From: Gavia stellata
Lineage: Eukaryota; Chordata; Aves; Gaviiformes; Gaviidae
Reading direction: 5' to 3'
Assembly: GCF_030936135.1 (NCBI RefSeq)
Contig: NC_082618.1
Coordinates: 6,421,034-6,485,033, forward strand
Length of the DNA stretch: 64,000 nucleotides
The notes beneath the pieces were generated by a model. It was not told the DNA's origin, ran no database searches, and was given only the letters and a program-made list of their open reading frames with translations. Every line of letters begins with the position of its first letter. Position 1 is the stretch's first letter. Position numbers and translations under genes: made by a program. Shown here in pieces: positions 14,001 to 41,139 of the stretch.

Positions 14001-17000
14001 ATGGATGCTAGCAGTGTAAAATACTCATGTAAAAATAGATGCTAGCTGGTAATCTTTACAACAGGATGGATCTAGCTCTCAGTAGTGCTACTGCTGCTAC
14101 ACTGAAGGGAACTACTAGTTAACAAACATCTAATGCACCGAATAGGTTTGATCCTTCAGGATAGCTGGTACTTGCAGTTTTCAGCTGAACTCAAGCTTCT
14201 CAACTCTGCCATTGACTCAGCTTGGCAAATCACTTAATCTCAGTTCCCTGTGTATAAAACAGATGCAGTAACTCAGTGCAGATTCCTCATAACACTAAAG
14301 CTTAAACTCCTCCCTGCTTGTCTGATGAATTTCGGCATAAATACAACTCATGCTTTTTTAAGTTGCTCGGAGGATCTTAGGAACCAGCAGCTGAATAAAT
14401 TCCCATTCTCTCATCCCTGGGATAAGCTCAGCAGTACAGCGCTTTAGCAACTCACCTTGTCTTGTCATTCATATACTGAATTGACCCCGGAGGCAGAGTA
14501 TGGGGTGTCAGAGTGTTGTTGAGCGCGACAGTGATGCGGCACGGGATCCCTGGGCTGCCCTGGATGATGCTGCTTATATCTGCTTCAAAAGGGAGGTGCC
14601 CCCCTTCGTGCTCCATGACTTGCACTCCATTGACCCACTGCAGGAGGAGACACCCGTGAGCCCAAGAGGCAGGGTTATTGGGGCTTTGTGGCAAGCACAG
14701 CAGGGAGAAGAGAAGGAGCCCAACAAAGGGCAGTTGGGCTTCCCAGCAACAATGAACCTTGTTCTGGGCTCCTCAAGGGCTCAATCTGGCAGCCCTTCCT
14801 TTACTGGGAGCTAGGTCTGGGTCATGTACAAGCAAGTGTCACTGAGAGACACTGTTTTCAGCAGATCATGTAGCAAGGAAATGTTTTAGTTACTAATCCT
14901 GATATTGGAGGATCAGAGAAGAGAGACCTGGGAAACGTGGCCAAGTTCTTGGCTGGAGGAAAACAGCTAAGAGTTAAGAAAATAGCAAACTGATATAAAA
15001 TCTAGGCAGAGATGTGTTTGCTGAACAAGCCACAAGACAGATTTTAGTGCAGCATAATTTTGGAAACACATAGATAATTTCCTGTGCGACGTACCACAAT
15101 GGAGTAGTAATGGGCACTACCAAAACGGAGCACCACCCTGGTGTTGAGATCGTCCTGAAGCCAGCGCAGAGGAAGCAGCGCCTCTTTCTCGTACCAAACC
15201 CAGCCGATGTAGTTCTCCAAGCTGGGATCTTGAGTGATATCGTTGAAGCTGGCAGGCACCGGCATGTCAATCACAGGACCGGTCTGGCAGGAATTGCACA
15301 GAAAGGGAGGGAACAGATCATTTAAAAAAAGAAATTTGACGGTCTTGGCTGTCCAACCTGTACTGCTGGAGGTGTCCCCTTCCACTGACAGCCTTACAAT
15401 CCCTTCGCCAAGTGGAAATACTTGGGAAAACCTGTTTAGAAACTGGCATGATCTGTCACAGGTCCCATACAAGTCCTACTTGATACCAGGCCCAGGAACC
15501 TGCTTGTTTCTACAGCAAGAAGCTGCTCGTATCTTTTTCTCCTTCTGATTTATGACAGGGAAATGCTTTCATTAATGGCTCTGGTCTTGTGGAATCAGAG
15601 AAGTGAGGGGAAAAAAAAAATAAACGCCCAGGTCGTCGTTTCAGCCTGAGACTTCCCACAAACTGTAGTTTCTCCTGCACAGCTCTAGCTGTTTGGTGTG
15701 CAGTGCTGGTGTTGTGGTTCACTGGCATGGCGTGCTGCTTGCCAGGCTAAGAGCTGTAGTAAAAGGGTGGCAAGAGTTGGGGAGATTTTGGGCCAGATCC
15801 TCCAGGGAAGGGCTGTGGAGATTGTCTGGGGTCAGTCCAGCCTTTCTTACTCCTTGAAAGCAACATAGATTCCTTAGGATTACAATGGAGTCAATTCACT
15901 CACTTATTTTTAATATAAGGATTATAGGCAGGCAGTGTTGTAATACATTAACATTGAGGTAACGGGATGCTATTGCAAAATAGAGCTGTTCATTTTTAGC
16001 ACCTGCTGCGCTCGTGATGTTGCATGAACGAGCGCTGCTGGAGCACTTCCCCTTTCCTACGGAAGCTTTTCCATGGCGAGCGGAATGAGGACGGTTTGGT
16101 CGCCCAGGGTGAGCATCATGTGCGCGGCTGACTCAGCACCGAACCGCACTGGCACTGCAGAGAAACTACTCAGCGCCCTTATCAGACATCAGAAAATCCT
16201 AGCAGGAAAATCCTTGGATGGTGAAAGGGATTTTCTAGTATCTGATACAGGATAACCTTTGACTGCGATGGCCATAATGTGCATCTCCTTCAGGGAGATT
16301 CTCTGATGTCTAAAGTAGGTTGAGTGTACACATCTAAGCCTCCCTTTGAGGGGCACAGTCCGGGATTCCTCTCTGGCTGTCTTTTTGCAAAACTTCCAGC
16401 AGCATTGTGTCTTTCAGCTCTCCTCTCCTTCCACAATTTGGCCAAAAAATTTGCCCAGAGGGCTAAAATAGAAATGATGAAGGACACGTACATTTTGCGC
16501 ATAGAATACATAACTTCTTTCCTTTAGGTAATGGTGTTAATTTCATAATGAATTTCAGTTACACCAGAACTTGTTTATCTGCACTCGGCTGCTCTGAAAT
16601 AGATAATCCAAGCGTGCCTTCTCCAGGCATGTTTTTGTTTATTTTATGCTGCTGACGATAGGTAAGCATCGTGCAAGGCCAAGCGTTGCTTTTGCAGCAC
16701 AGGGATTTCTACACCGGCTAAAGGTGGCTGCAGTTCATTCAGATGCTTCCTGGCTTCCGAGCAGAAGCGGGATAATCAGAGGCCGCCGTTTCGTCGGGCG
16801 GTGATTAGAAAAGCCTCTGAGGAAAAACCTCTGCACAGCGATAAGACTTAGCGCGGGGCGGGGGGGGAAGAGCGGCCGCCCCGCGAGCCTGGCGGGGACG
16901 GAAGGGGGAAACGGTGCGGCGGGGAGAGGAAGGAAGCCCGCCTTGCAGGGGGGGCCCTTCCCGGGAGGAGAGCACCCCCCTGCCCCGGGGAAGGGGCAGT

Positions 17001-17231
17001 CCCTGCCCGCGCCCCTCTCCCGCCCCGCGGTACCTGCCGGAGCGGCTGCCGGTACCAGCGCTGCACGAAGCCGGCGTCCCTGCCCGGCGAGAAGTCGGCG
17101 CGGAAGCTCCAGAGGCCGCCGAGCTCCTTCCGCTCCCGGGAGGGGGTCTCCCGGGGGTAGAGCATGCCGCCCGGCGGGGCCGCCGCCCGCCCCAGCGCCA
17201 GCAGCAGCAGCAGGCAGCAGCCCCCCGCCAT
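5079..17231 (-). CDS. GUSB: beta-glucuronidase, 12 exons, complete
   Basis: Lysosomal glycoside hydrolase (family 2) that removes terminal beta-D-glucuronic acid from glycosaminoglycans. Exons in transcript order: 17231-17034, 15283-15095, 14637-14456, 13935-13793, 13286-13093, 12146-11994, 11004-10826, 10428-10282, 9115-9031, 7464-7288, 6642-6507 and 5236-5079 (stop). All junctions are GT/AG and keep phase. The product is 646 aa, against 651 in human. A signal peptide (MAGGCC then a Leu run) is followed by GGMLYP, as in the human enzyme. Acid/base Glu449 lies in WSVANEP, nucleophile Glu538 in QSEYGA and Tyr502 in NSYFSW, matching human 451, 540 and 504. The C-terminal 16 residues diverge from human. 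An in-frame ATG at 17270 would add 13 residues. The second ATG is preferred because it abuts the signal peptide. Confidence 0.96.
11352..11592. repeat. GC-rich minisatellite, three units, 70-bp period, in GUSB intron 6
   Basis: Units start at 11352, 11422 and 11492. The first two are exactly 70 bp apart and the third carries an extra block of about 27 bp. Each unit on the plus strand contains a pyrimidine tract ending CCCTCAG, a short GC-rich core, and CTGAGGTGAGC. The repeat lies between GUSB exons 7 and 6 in a CpG-rich stretch of about 11.2-11.8 kb. Confidence 0.8.
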
Positions 17232-17420
17232 GCCGCGGCCCGCCCTGCAGGCTGACGCTCCTGCCGCCATCTTGGTTGTGGGCAGTGCCCGGCCGCGGGG
17301 AGGTACCGCGGGGGGAGCGGCGGGGGCAGGTCCCGCCCCGGCACGTCGGGGCGGGAGGGAGTGCTGCAGAGCCCGAGCAGGCGGCTCCAGCTACAGCCGT
17401 CGGTAGCCTGGCGTGAAAAC
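16850..17420 (-). promoter_or_regulatory. GUSB CpG-island promoter with YY1-like element
   Basis: Very GC- and CpG-rich sequence surrounds GUSB exon 1. The minus strand reads AAGATGGCGGC at 17273-17263, a strong match to the YY1 consensus often found at or just downstream of TATA-less start sites. It also contains the upstream in-frame ATG. No TATA box was seen. Transcription probably starts near or just above 17275. Confidence 0.6.
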
Positions 17421-17930
17421 ACTTGCGAGCGTTGGGCTGTATCCAGGGTTGCTGGATTTCCGGGGGGGGAAGGGGTGGTTTTATTTTATTTCTTTATTAA
17501 CTCGCTTACTTACTTACTTTTATTTATTTTCAGAGTCACTTGTTGAAGTGGGAGGGCAAGAAGTTATTGGAAATGGCAAAGAAGAGCCCTGATGACCAGA
17601 CGTCATGGTGGGGACAGGCAGTAGGGTCATCTCTGCATTAGAAAACCACCTCTGGACTCAGCTGTGAAGCATGGTAACATTTCCTATTCAAACCACGTCC
17701 CTCAGAACTTCGTTAGGAATAAAGCAGGATGGAGAAAAGTATCACGGGGGCAAGGGAGGAAGGAAATGCCATCAGATTGATTTTAATTTTGCAGTAGATT
17801 TATTTGTAGCCTGTGTTTGTTTCCTGGATGAGAACATGTATTTCCATATGCAATAAGCAGCTGTCGGTCATGCTGTATCCAATTCAATTACAGAAGCAAC
17901 AGCTCAGTTTATTGCAGAGCAACAAAAGGC
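17421..17930. other. intergenic, no gene seen
   Basis: Sequence upstream of GUSB. A T-rich simple repeat of TTTA and TTAC units occupies about 17480-17530. Nothing else was recognised. Confidence 0.5.
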
Positions 17931-18935
17931 TTGTTGACACATAAGAATATCAGAAAGGTGGAGGGTCAAATGGGGACTACCAGTGATTATGAACTATCTA
18001 TTTAAGCAAGAGATTGGGATGTGATAATCTGCTAAAATCACCTTCTTTTTTCAATCAGTAAGGCCACACATTATTCAGCACTGACCCCCAAGATGCTGAA
18101 CAGTGGCCGCTGGGAATATGCAAAAGTCTAGCTGGCTGAGACGTATGAAGGTACTGACCAGGAATGAGAAGATAGGAAGAAAGCTTACGTGAGGAAAGAA
18201 AAGAACCATGAGCCGGGGAGGAGGAGATAATCCCTTCTTCTGAGTCTGTTGGTGTTGGCTGTTGCTGTCACCTCTCCACCTGAATTAAGTGTACATAATT
18301 GATTTCCCTACCACAGCTAACTTAGCTGGAACATTAGACAAATGTACTAAACCAGAGAAACATGGCAGTAAGCAGCAGCAGACTCAGGAACTTCCTGGCA
18401 CGTCATTCCTCAAGTAAGACTTTGCTGGTCTTTGTTCTGATTTTACTTCTCTAAGGACAGAAGGGAAGATGGTAATGATTTTTGTAAGGGGCAACAGCAG
18501 TGCAAGGCCAGGGATTTCTTTTTAAAGCACGCTGCACCAGCTAGGATGGAGGCAAATCAGGGCATGTGTCACGCAGAAGAAAGAGCTGGACTGGGGACCA
18601 TGCAGCTCTGTGCTTCGGAGTAAACCAGAGCCAAAGGTGGTTTTGTGACAGACTGGGATGAGTTGTGGGTTGACCTGCTGGGCAAGTTCCAGCGCCAGGC
18701 GGTGAGGAGATTCTTCTTCCGGCCAGAAGGCAAGCAGGGAAACATAATCCTAGGAGGAGGGCAATGATTGCTGGAGATGTCGCATGTGTTGCGGATAGTG
18801 TACCAAGCAACACTTTGTGGAGACGCACAAGCCTCCCTCAACACATGCACCAACACTCCTGCTGCTGTCTACCTATGGCCCCCTAGAACTTGACACCCCA
18901 TAAACCAGCTCCTCTGCCAGGTTCATACACCAGTG
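17930..18935. repeat. diverged paralogue of the inter-ASL spacers, lacking the CR1
   Basis: This stretch aligns by eye, with many differences and indels, to 29.87-32.24 kb downstream of ASL copy B. Shared landmarks include the GTGATAAT/GTGATAGT block near 18020, the TGGTCTTTGTTCTGATT block near 18430 and the GGTGGTTTTGTGA block near 18640. The CR1 present in the other three spacers is absent here, around 18838-18850. It is the far end of the ancestral duplication unit. Confidence 0.75.
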
Positions 18936-19040
18936 AACATTTCCCCAAGCCACACAAGGGCTGAGGAAGCCCAGCCCAATCTTGCCCCTAAGAAGAAAGA
19001 CGCAAGACAGGAGTTTCAGTGAACTACATACACCCCAGTG

Positions 19041-19046
19041 TTTATT
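19041..19046 (-). promoter_or_regulatory. ASL copy A polyadenylation signal AATAAA
   Basis: AATAAA on the minus strand, about 60 bases past the stop codon of copy A. The same signal is at the same distance in copies B, C and D. Confidence 0.8.
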
Positions 19047-19106
19047 AACTCCAGATTAATGTGATGATAGGCACAACACTGCATCCATGGGATATCTCCC
19101 CACACT

Positions 19107-27655
<8,549 letters not shown>

Positions 27656-27787
27656 TTCGGACGACGTTTTGCTCGTGTGCGCAGCGATCCCGGCAACTGG
27701 TGCAACCTGTGGAACAGCGAGACGAGACGGGGTGAGGTGGCAGAGTCGGTGGCAGAGTCGGGGTGCCCGCTGCCCGCCCCAGCTCAC

Positions 27788-27960
27788 CTGCTCCGCAGCG
27801 CAGCCCCGGCTGGTCGCTCGCTGCTCCCCGGCCCCGCCGCCCCGCTTTTACACGCTTCGGAGCGGGGCTGGCGGCTCGTCCCGCCCCGGCGGGGCGGGGT
27901 GTCCCCGGGGCCGGCCCCGCTCCGGTCCCCCCTCCCCTCGTACCACCCCGCAGCACGGGG
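27788..27960 (-). promoter_or_regulatory. ASL copy A promoter and non-coding exon 1
   Basis: On the minus strand a TATA-like GTGTAAAAG lies at 27853-27845, flanked upstream by GC boxes (GGGGCGGG type). About 30 bases downstream begins a short untranslated exon 1 ending GGAGCAG at 27788, followed by GTGAGC. The layout matches delta-crystallin genes, which have an untranslated first exon and a TATA element. The 300-bp block is nearly identical in B and D. Confidence 0.7.
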
Positions 27961-28099
27961 CTGGTCCTGCTTTGCCGGGGGAGTGTGCCACTGCGGCATG
28001 TTTTTTCCCCTGTGCACTGTCGGAGGCCTTTGAGGGAGTGCAGGAAGTGCATCCCAGTTTCCTTGTGCCTGTGGGGCTTTTCTGGCCTTTGACGAGCCT

Positions 28100-31000
28100 T
28101 GTGGTCAGAGGACCGTAGGATAATTCCGGTAGGAAGGGACCTAGTCTAGCTGTCTTCCCTATGTTCTTCTCTATTCATCCCCTTTCTGAGTTGAAGATGC
28201 AGTCGAGGGCACAGTGGGATTGCATGTTTAGGGCGTGCTGCTTCTGTAGCAGAGAGGACACGGGCAGAGTGACATGGCTAGCATCAGGCAGTCTCTGGCT
28301 ACCCAGCCTGAATGAGCAAGTACCTTTTGTGGCTGGGTTTCCAGTGTGCTGCCTTCAGTATCAGTGCAGAACAAGGCTCCAACTCTCTCTCTGGATTCAT
28401 AGCCAGCTGCTAGTTCACGGCTTCTCGTACATCTCCCCTTATGATCAATTTTTCTGGGGAGATGACCCTGTTCCCTTTCAGAGTTCCAGGCTCTCAGATG
28501 CACAGGGCATCATGCTGTCTACGCTGAGAAAGCTCTTTGAACCATTTTGTTGCCAGACTCCTTCCTCTCCTGAAGTCCCTCATTTTGAATGCTGCTCTTG
28601 ACATGTTCATCGCTTATGAATGTCTTTGTCCATAGTCTGGGCTTTGACAGGAGGCTGCTGAGGATTTGGCAAAAGAGTAAGGGCCAGGTTTACATCCCGG
28701 CTGAATCATATGCAGGGAGAGGCTTTACGTCACGGTGTTTGCTGTATGGGCTCACATGGCTGTGTGGAACAGCACAACGCATGGAGAGACTGTACATCCT
28801 TCTGTCTGAAGAAACTGTACAGAAATTGTGCAAAGTGAAAGAGGGGAGGGGGAGGGTGCCCAAGGCGCTACAGCCCCGCTGGTCCTGGCACCTCTTCCTC
28901 AGAGACCATTTGTGACCCGCGGGGCCAGAAACGGCAAAATGGGATCTCTGCGGCACTGTCAGAGTTCCCCTCGATCTGTTTTGCTAGTTGTGTTTTCACA
29001 TCATTAACCCTGTGTATGTGTGATACATGACAGCTTTGATTTCTGAACGTGACCTGTCTTTAAACAGTTACGCGGTTAAATAGAATAGTGAAAGCTCCAG
29101 TTTCTGTTCCATTACTTCCAGGCCTCTTTGCATTTTTTTCGACTTATCTATATGTGCAACTCCCTGTAAGGTGAGGAGTAGAAATGGCTGAAGAATCACA
29201 ATGAAGTTGGTTTGTGTTGCCCGTGGCAAAGAGGAGTCCAGTCTAGCTGGACACGTTTGGATAGTGCTGTCTCAAATTCATCCATGGTGCCTGCAGGGGA
29301 CGTTGCAGTCCTGCAGTGCATGTGTTCTCACAGCTCTCTTGTGGTGGCAGAAAAGTGTTACTAGGTCAGCTTCTTCAATAGAGAGCCCGGGGATAAAAAG
29401 ACCAGGCACAGCAATTTGTTTAGGAGACAAAATAGTCAGCAGGATTTTTCCAGAGCGTAAGAGCAGGTTAGAGATCTTTTCCTTCGGGGGGGTTTGGGGA
29501 AGAGTTCGCTATGTTTTGTAATGTTTCAAGAGCCCTTCTGTAGGTTTGTTATCTGCTTGGGTGTCAGACCAGAGTTCCATAGCCATCTGCTGAGAGTTTC
29601 AGTAGCTCCTGCTCAGCCTACGTGGATTCTTGGCTTAAGTCCCTTCCTGTGGTCTGTAATGGAGCAGGTATTTAAGACCAAGTCCAGAGCAGTGTCCAAG
29701 CCTCTGATCCTTCTGTCTATACAGATCTTCCTGTGGTAAGGCACAGGGCTTTAAAAACCCAGATCACAGTGAGTCATAGTAGGGTGATGGTGAAAGTGTG
29801 AAGATACTGCGGACCACGCACTCCTGTAATGTCTGTGGAGCTGCAGAGACCGCCACGGGTCCCTCCCAATCTAGGTTATGTCACAATTTTAAGAAACGGG
29901 TGGATGGGTGGGAAGTACCAGGTACTATGAACTCCTCATTTAGGTAGGAAAGCGAGATGTGATAGTGTGCTAAGACCTCCCTTTGGCTTTCAGTTTGGCA
30001 GGGCCGTGTGTCACTCAGCACTGGCCACGAGGAGCAATGCCGGACCTTTGCTGCTGGGAGCAAGAGAAAATCTATTCAGCTGAGGCCTCTGAAGGTACTG
30101 AGCAGGAGCTAGAAGATACAAATAGGGAAAAAGAGGGGAGTGGCACAGATGGAGAAAGCTTATGGGAGGCAAAAAGAACGAACTGTGAGGTGGAGGTGAG
30201 GAGATATCCCTTCTTTTGACTCTGTAGGTGTTGGGTATTGGTGTCCCGTCCCTCTATTGCTCCTTTCCCCTATCCGCTGAGAGTGCATACGTGATTTCCT
30301 GGCCACAGCTAACCTACCTGGAGAGTGAGACCCAAGTGCCAAAAGAGAAACACAGCAGGAAGTAACAGAGCAAACACAAAGGAGGTTTATGGAGTGGCGG
30401 TTGAAATGTGCTGTTCTTTAAATGCCAGGAGACTGGATCAGGCTTAGGGCCAGAATAAGGGGAGACTGAGGCTGGGGGGAAGTGTTGAAGGAAGGGAATT
30501 TATCTGTTGCCGGTTCTTCCCCACGTGTTTAAAGCACAAATGCTACAGAGGTAGGAGGGAAGCACTTTGTGTCTCCTGGGGGACTTTGTTGATGGCAGGA
30601 GATTTAGCTCATGGCAGTTTGTACTGTCTGTGCTGCAGCCCTTAACCTAAACAAGGTGAGGCAATGCTTGCGTTACTGCCGTTTCCTATGCGTGTTACAG
30701 GGTCTTGCAGTACGGAGTCAATAACGTGTTGCTGCATCAGCAGGGAGGGCAGGGTGCTGAGCAAAACGGCAGCTTTAAAATGCTGTGGCAGAAAAGAGAT
30801 TGTCTGTGACAAAACTAGCGCTATGGTGCAGTGGGTGCCAGGTTCGAGCTGGTTTAGTGTTTAATGAAAATTGTCCCACCTTCCGTGTAGCCAGCTGTTC
30901 TTTCTCTACCTTTTGAATCAGGTAGCAGGCATATTCCGTCCAGAAATCGCTGCAGAACAATAGTGGAGAATAATGTTTCAAATGTTTGTTTTATCAACTG

Positions 31001-32345
31001 TTTTCACGCTATGAACGACACAAGGTTGCTGCATTCTCCTTCCCCAAGTAAGGCTTTTCCTGGTCTTTGTTCTGATTATATTTTTGTAAGGACAGAAGGA
31101 AGAGAGTAGAAGATTTGTAAGAGGCAGCCAGTCGTGCCAGTCTCTTTTCAAGTATTGTGCCCCAGCTAGCTTGGCCTGGGTCACGCAGAGGAAAAAGCTT
31201 GACGTGGGAGTGTGCAAACCCTGTGCTTTGGAGGAAACCAGAGCAAAGGTGGTTTTGTGATGGGCTGGAATGACCTGTGGGTTGACCTGCTGGCCCAGTC
31301 CTGCCTAAGACGATGCAAGTTTTGGTGCCAGGCGGTGAGGAGACTTCTGGCCACTTCATCCCCCCCTGCCAGAAGGCAGGCAGGCAAGCATGCTGCTATG
31401 AGGAGGGCTGTGATAGCTGGAGGTGTGGCATGTGTTGCAGATGTGGTAGCAGGTGCACTTTGTGCACACCCACAAGCCTCCCTCAGCACATTGTGTAGCC
31501 TGCTCTGGCACTGCTGGATCCAGCCTTGTGCTGCATAGAATCGTTTAGGTTGGAAAAGAGCCTTAAGGTCATTGAGTCCAACCATTAACCTAACGCTGCC
31601 AAGTCCACCACTAAACCATGTCCCTAAGCGCCACATCTACGCGTCTTGTAAATAGCTCCAGGGATGGTGACTTGACCGCTTCCCTGGGCAGCCTGTTCCA
31701 GGGCTTGACAACCCTTCCAGTGAAGACATTTTCCCTAATACCCAGTCTAAACCTCCCCTGGCGCAACTTGAGGCCATTTCCTCTCGTCCTAACACTTGTT
31801 ACCTGGGAGAGGAGACCGGCACCCACCTCGCCACAACCCCCTTTCAGGTAGTTGCAGAGAGCGCTAAGGTCTCCCCTGAGCCTCCTTTTCTGCAGACTAA
31901 ATGACCCCAGTTCCCTCAGCTGCTCCTCATAAGACTTGTTCTCTAGACCCTTCACCAGCTTCGTTGCTCTTCTTTAGACACGCTCCAGCACCTCAATGTC
32001 TTTCTTGTAGTGAGGGGCCCAAAACTGAACGCAGTATGCGAGGTGCGGTCTGACCGGTGCCGAGCACAAAGGGACGACCGCATCCCTAGTCCACCTCCCT
32101 CCCCTCCAAGAGACACATTTTCAGGTCCCTCGTGTACACAGACACTCCTACTACTCTCTGCCTACCAGCCCCCGGGAGCTTGAACACCCCATAACCCAGC
32201 TCCACTGCCAGGGAGGGGACAGTCCCCGTTCTTTCACACCAGTGAACATTTCCCCAAGCCACACGAGGGCTGAGGAAGCCCAGCCCAATCTTGCCCCTAA
32301 GAAGAAAGACGCAAGACAGGAGTTTCAGTGAACTACATACACCCC
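28100..32345. repeat. spacer between copies A and B, longest of three related spacers
   Basis: Near-identical to 41140-44580 and 50545-54165 over most of its length. Unlike those two it keeps a segment at about 29816-30468 that is related to the GUSB-side spacer near 17.93-18.4 kb, so the other two share a deletion. It retains about 140 bp (28865-29035) missing from the B-C spacer. Besides the CR1 no gene was recognised. Open frames here recur in the other spacers only because the DNA was duplicated. Confidence 0.8.
31534..32095 (-). mobile_element. CR1 LINE fragment, 5'-truncated (A-B spacer)
   Basis: Read on the minus strand, the frame at 31955-31611 encodes a typical CR1 ORF2 C-terminal tail, with [28 protein letters not shown] and KPWNRLPRE. 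The element ends with the CR1 3' block, including a single ATTCTATG-type terminal octamer near 31541-31534. It holds only the last 560 bp or so and has no reverse-transcriptase core. The same insertion is present in the B-C and C-D spacers but not on the GUSB side. Confidence 0.9.
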
Positions 32346-32349
32346 AGTG

Positions 32350-32355
32350 TTTATT
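32350..32355 (-). promoter_or_regulatory. ASL copy B polyadenylation signal AATAAA
   Basis: AATAAA on the minus strand about 60 bases past the copy B stop codon, in the same context as copy A. Confidence 0.8.
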
Positions 32356-32412
32356 AACTCCAGATTAATGTGATAGGCACAACACTGCATCCATGGGATA
32401 TCTCCCCACACT

Positions 32413-40692
<8,280 letters not shown>

Positions 40693-40742
40693 TTCGGACG
40701 ACGTTTTGCTCGTGTGCGCAGCGATCCCGGCAACTGGTGCAA

Positions 40743-41000
40743 CCTGTGGAACAGCGAGACGAGACGGGGTGAGGTGGCAGAGTCGGTGGCAGAGTCGGGG
40801 TGCCCGCTGCCCGCCCCAGCTCACCTGCTCCGCAGCGCAGCCCCGGCTGGTCGCTCGCTGCTCCCCGGCCCCGCCGCCCCGCTTTTACACGCTTCGGAGC
40901 GGGGCTGGCGGCTCGTCCCGCCCCGGCGGGGCGGGGTGTCCCCGGGGCCGGCCCCGCTCCGGTCCCCCCTCCCCTCGTACCACCCCGCAGCACGGGGCTG
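40743..41000 (-). promoter_or_regulatory. ASL copy B promoter, exon 1 and intron 1
   Basis: TATA-like element at 40890-40882, GC boxes upstream, untranslated exon 1 ending at 40825 before GTGAGC. Exon 2 begins near 40743 after TTCCACAG. Virtually the same as copy A. Confidence 0.7.
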
Positions 41001-41139
41001 GTCCTGCTTTGCCGGGGGAGTGTGCCACTGCGGCATGTTTTTTCCCCTGTGCACTGTCGGAGGCCTTTGAGGGAGTGCAGGAAGTGCATCCCAGTTTCCT
41101 TGTGCCTGTGGGGCTTTTCTGGCCTTTGACGAGCCTTGT

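Noticed and set aside
16914-17416. Plus-strand frames of up to 157 codons over GUSB exon 1
   Set aside because: Antisense frames in a CpG island; the minus-strand GUSB exon 1 explains the sequence.
27669-28118. Several overlapping 110-160 codon frames on both strands at the ASL promoters
   Set aside because: They arise from GC-rich sequence poor in stop codons around exon 1. Composition is Pro/Arg/Ala/Gly-rich with no domain.
28161-28601. 146-codon plus-strand frame repeated in all three spacers
   Set aside because: Repeated only because the spacers were duplicated. No start context, splice pattern or family match was seen.
31611-31955. 114-codon minus-strand frame as a possible host gene, present three times
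   Set aside because: It is the C-terminal tail of CR1 ORF2, a common LINE remnant in birds.
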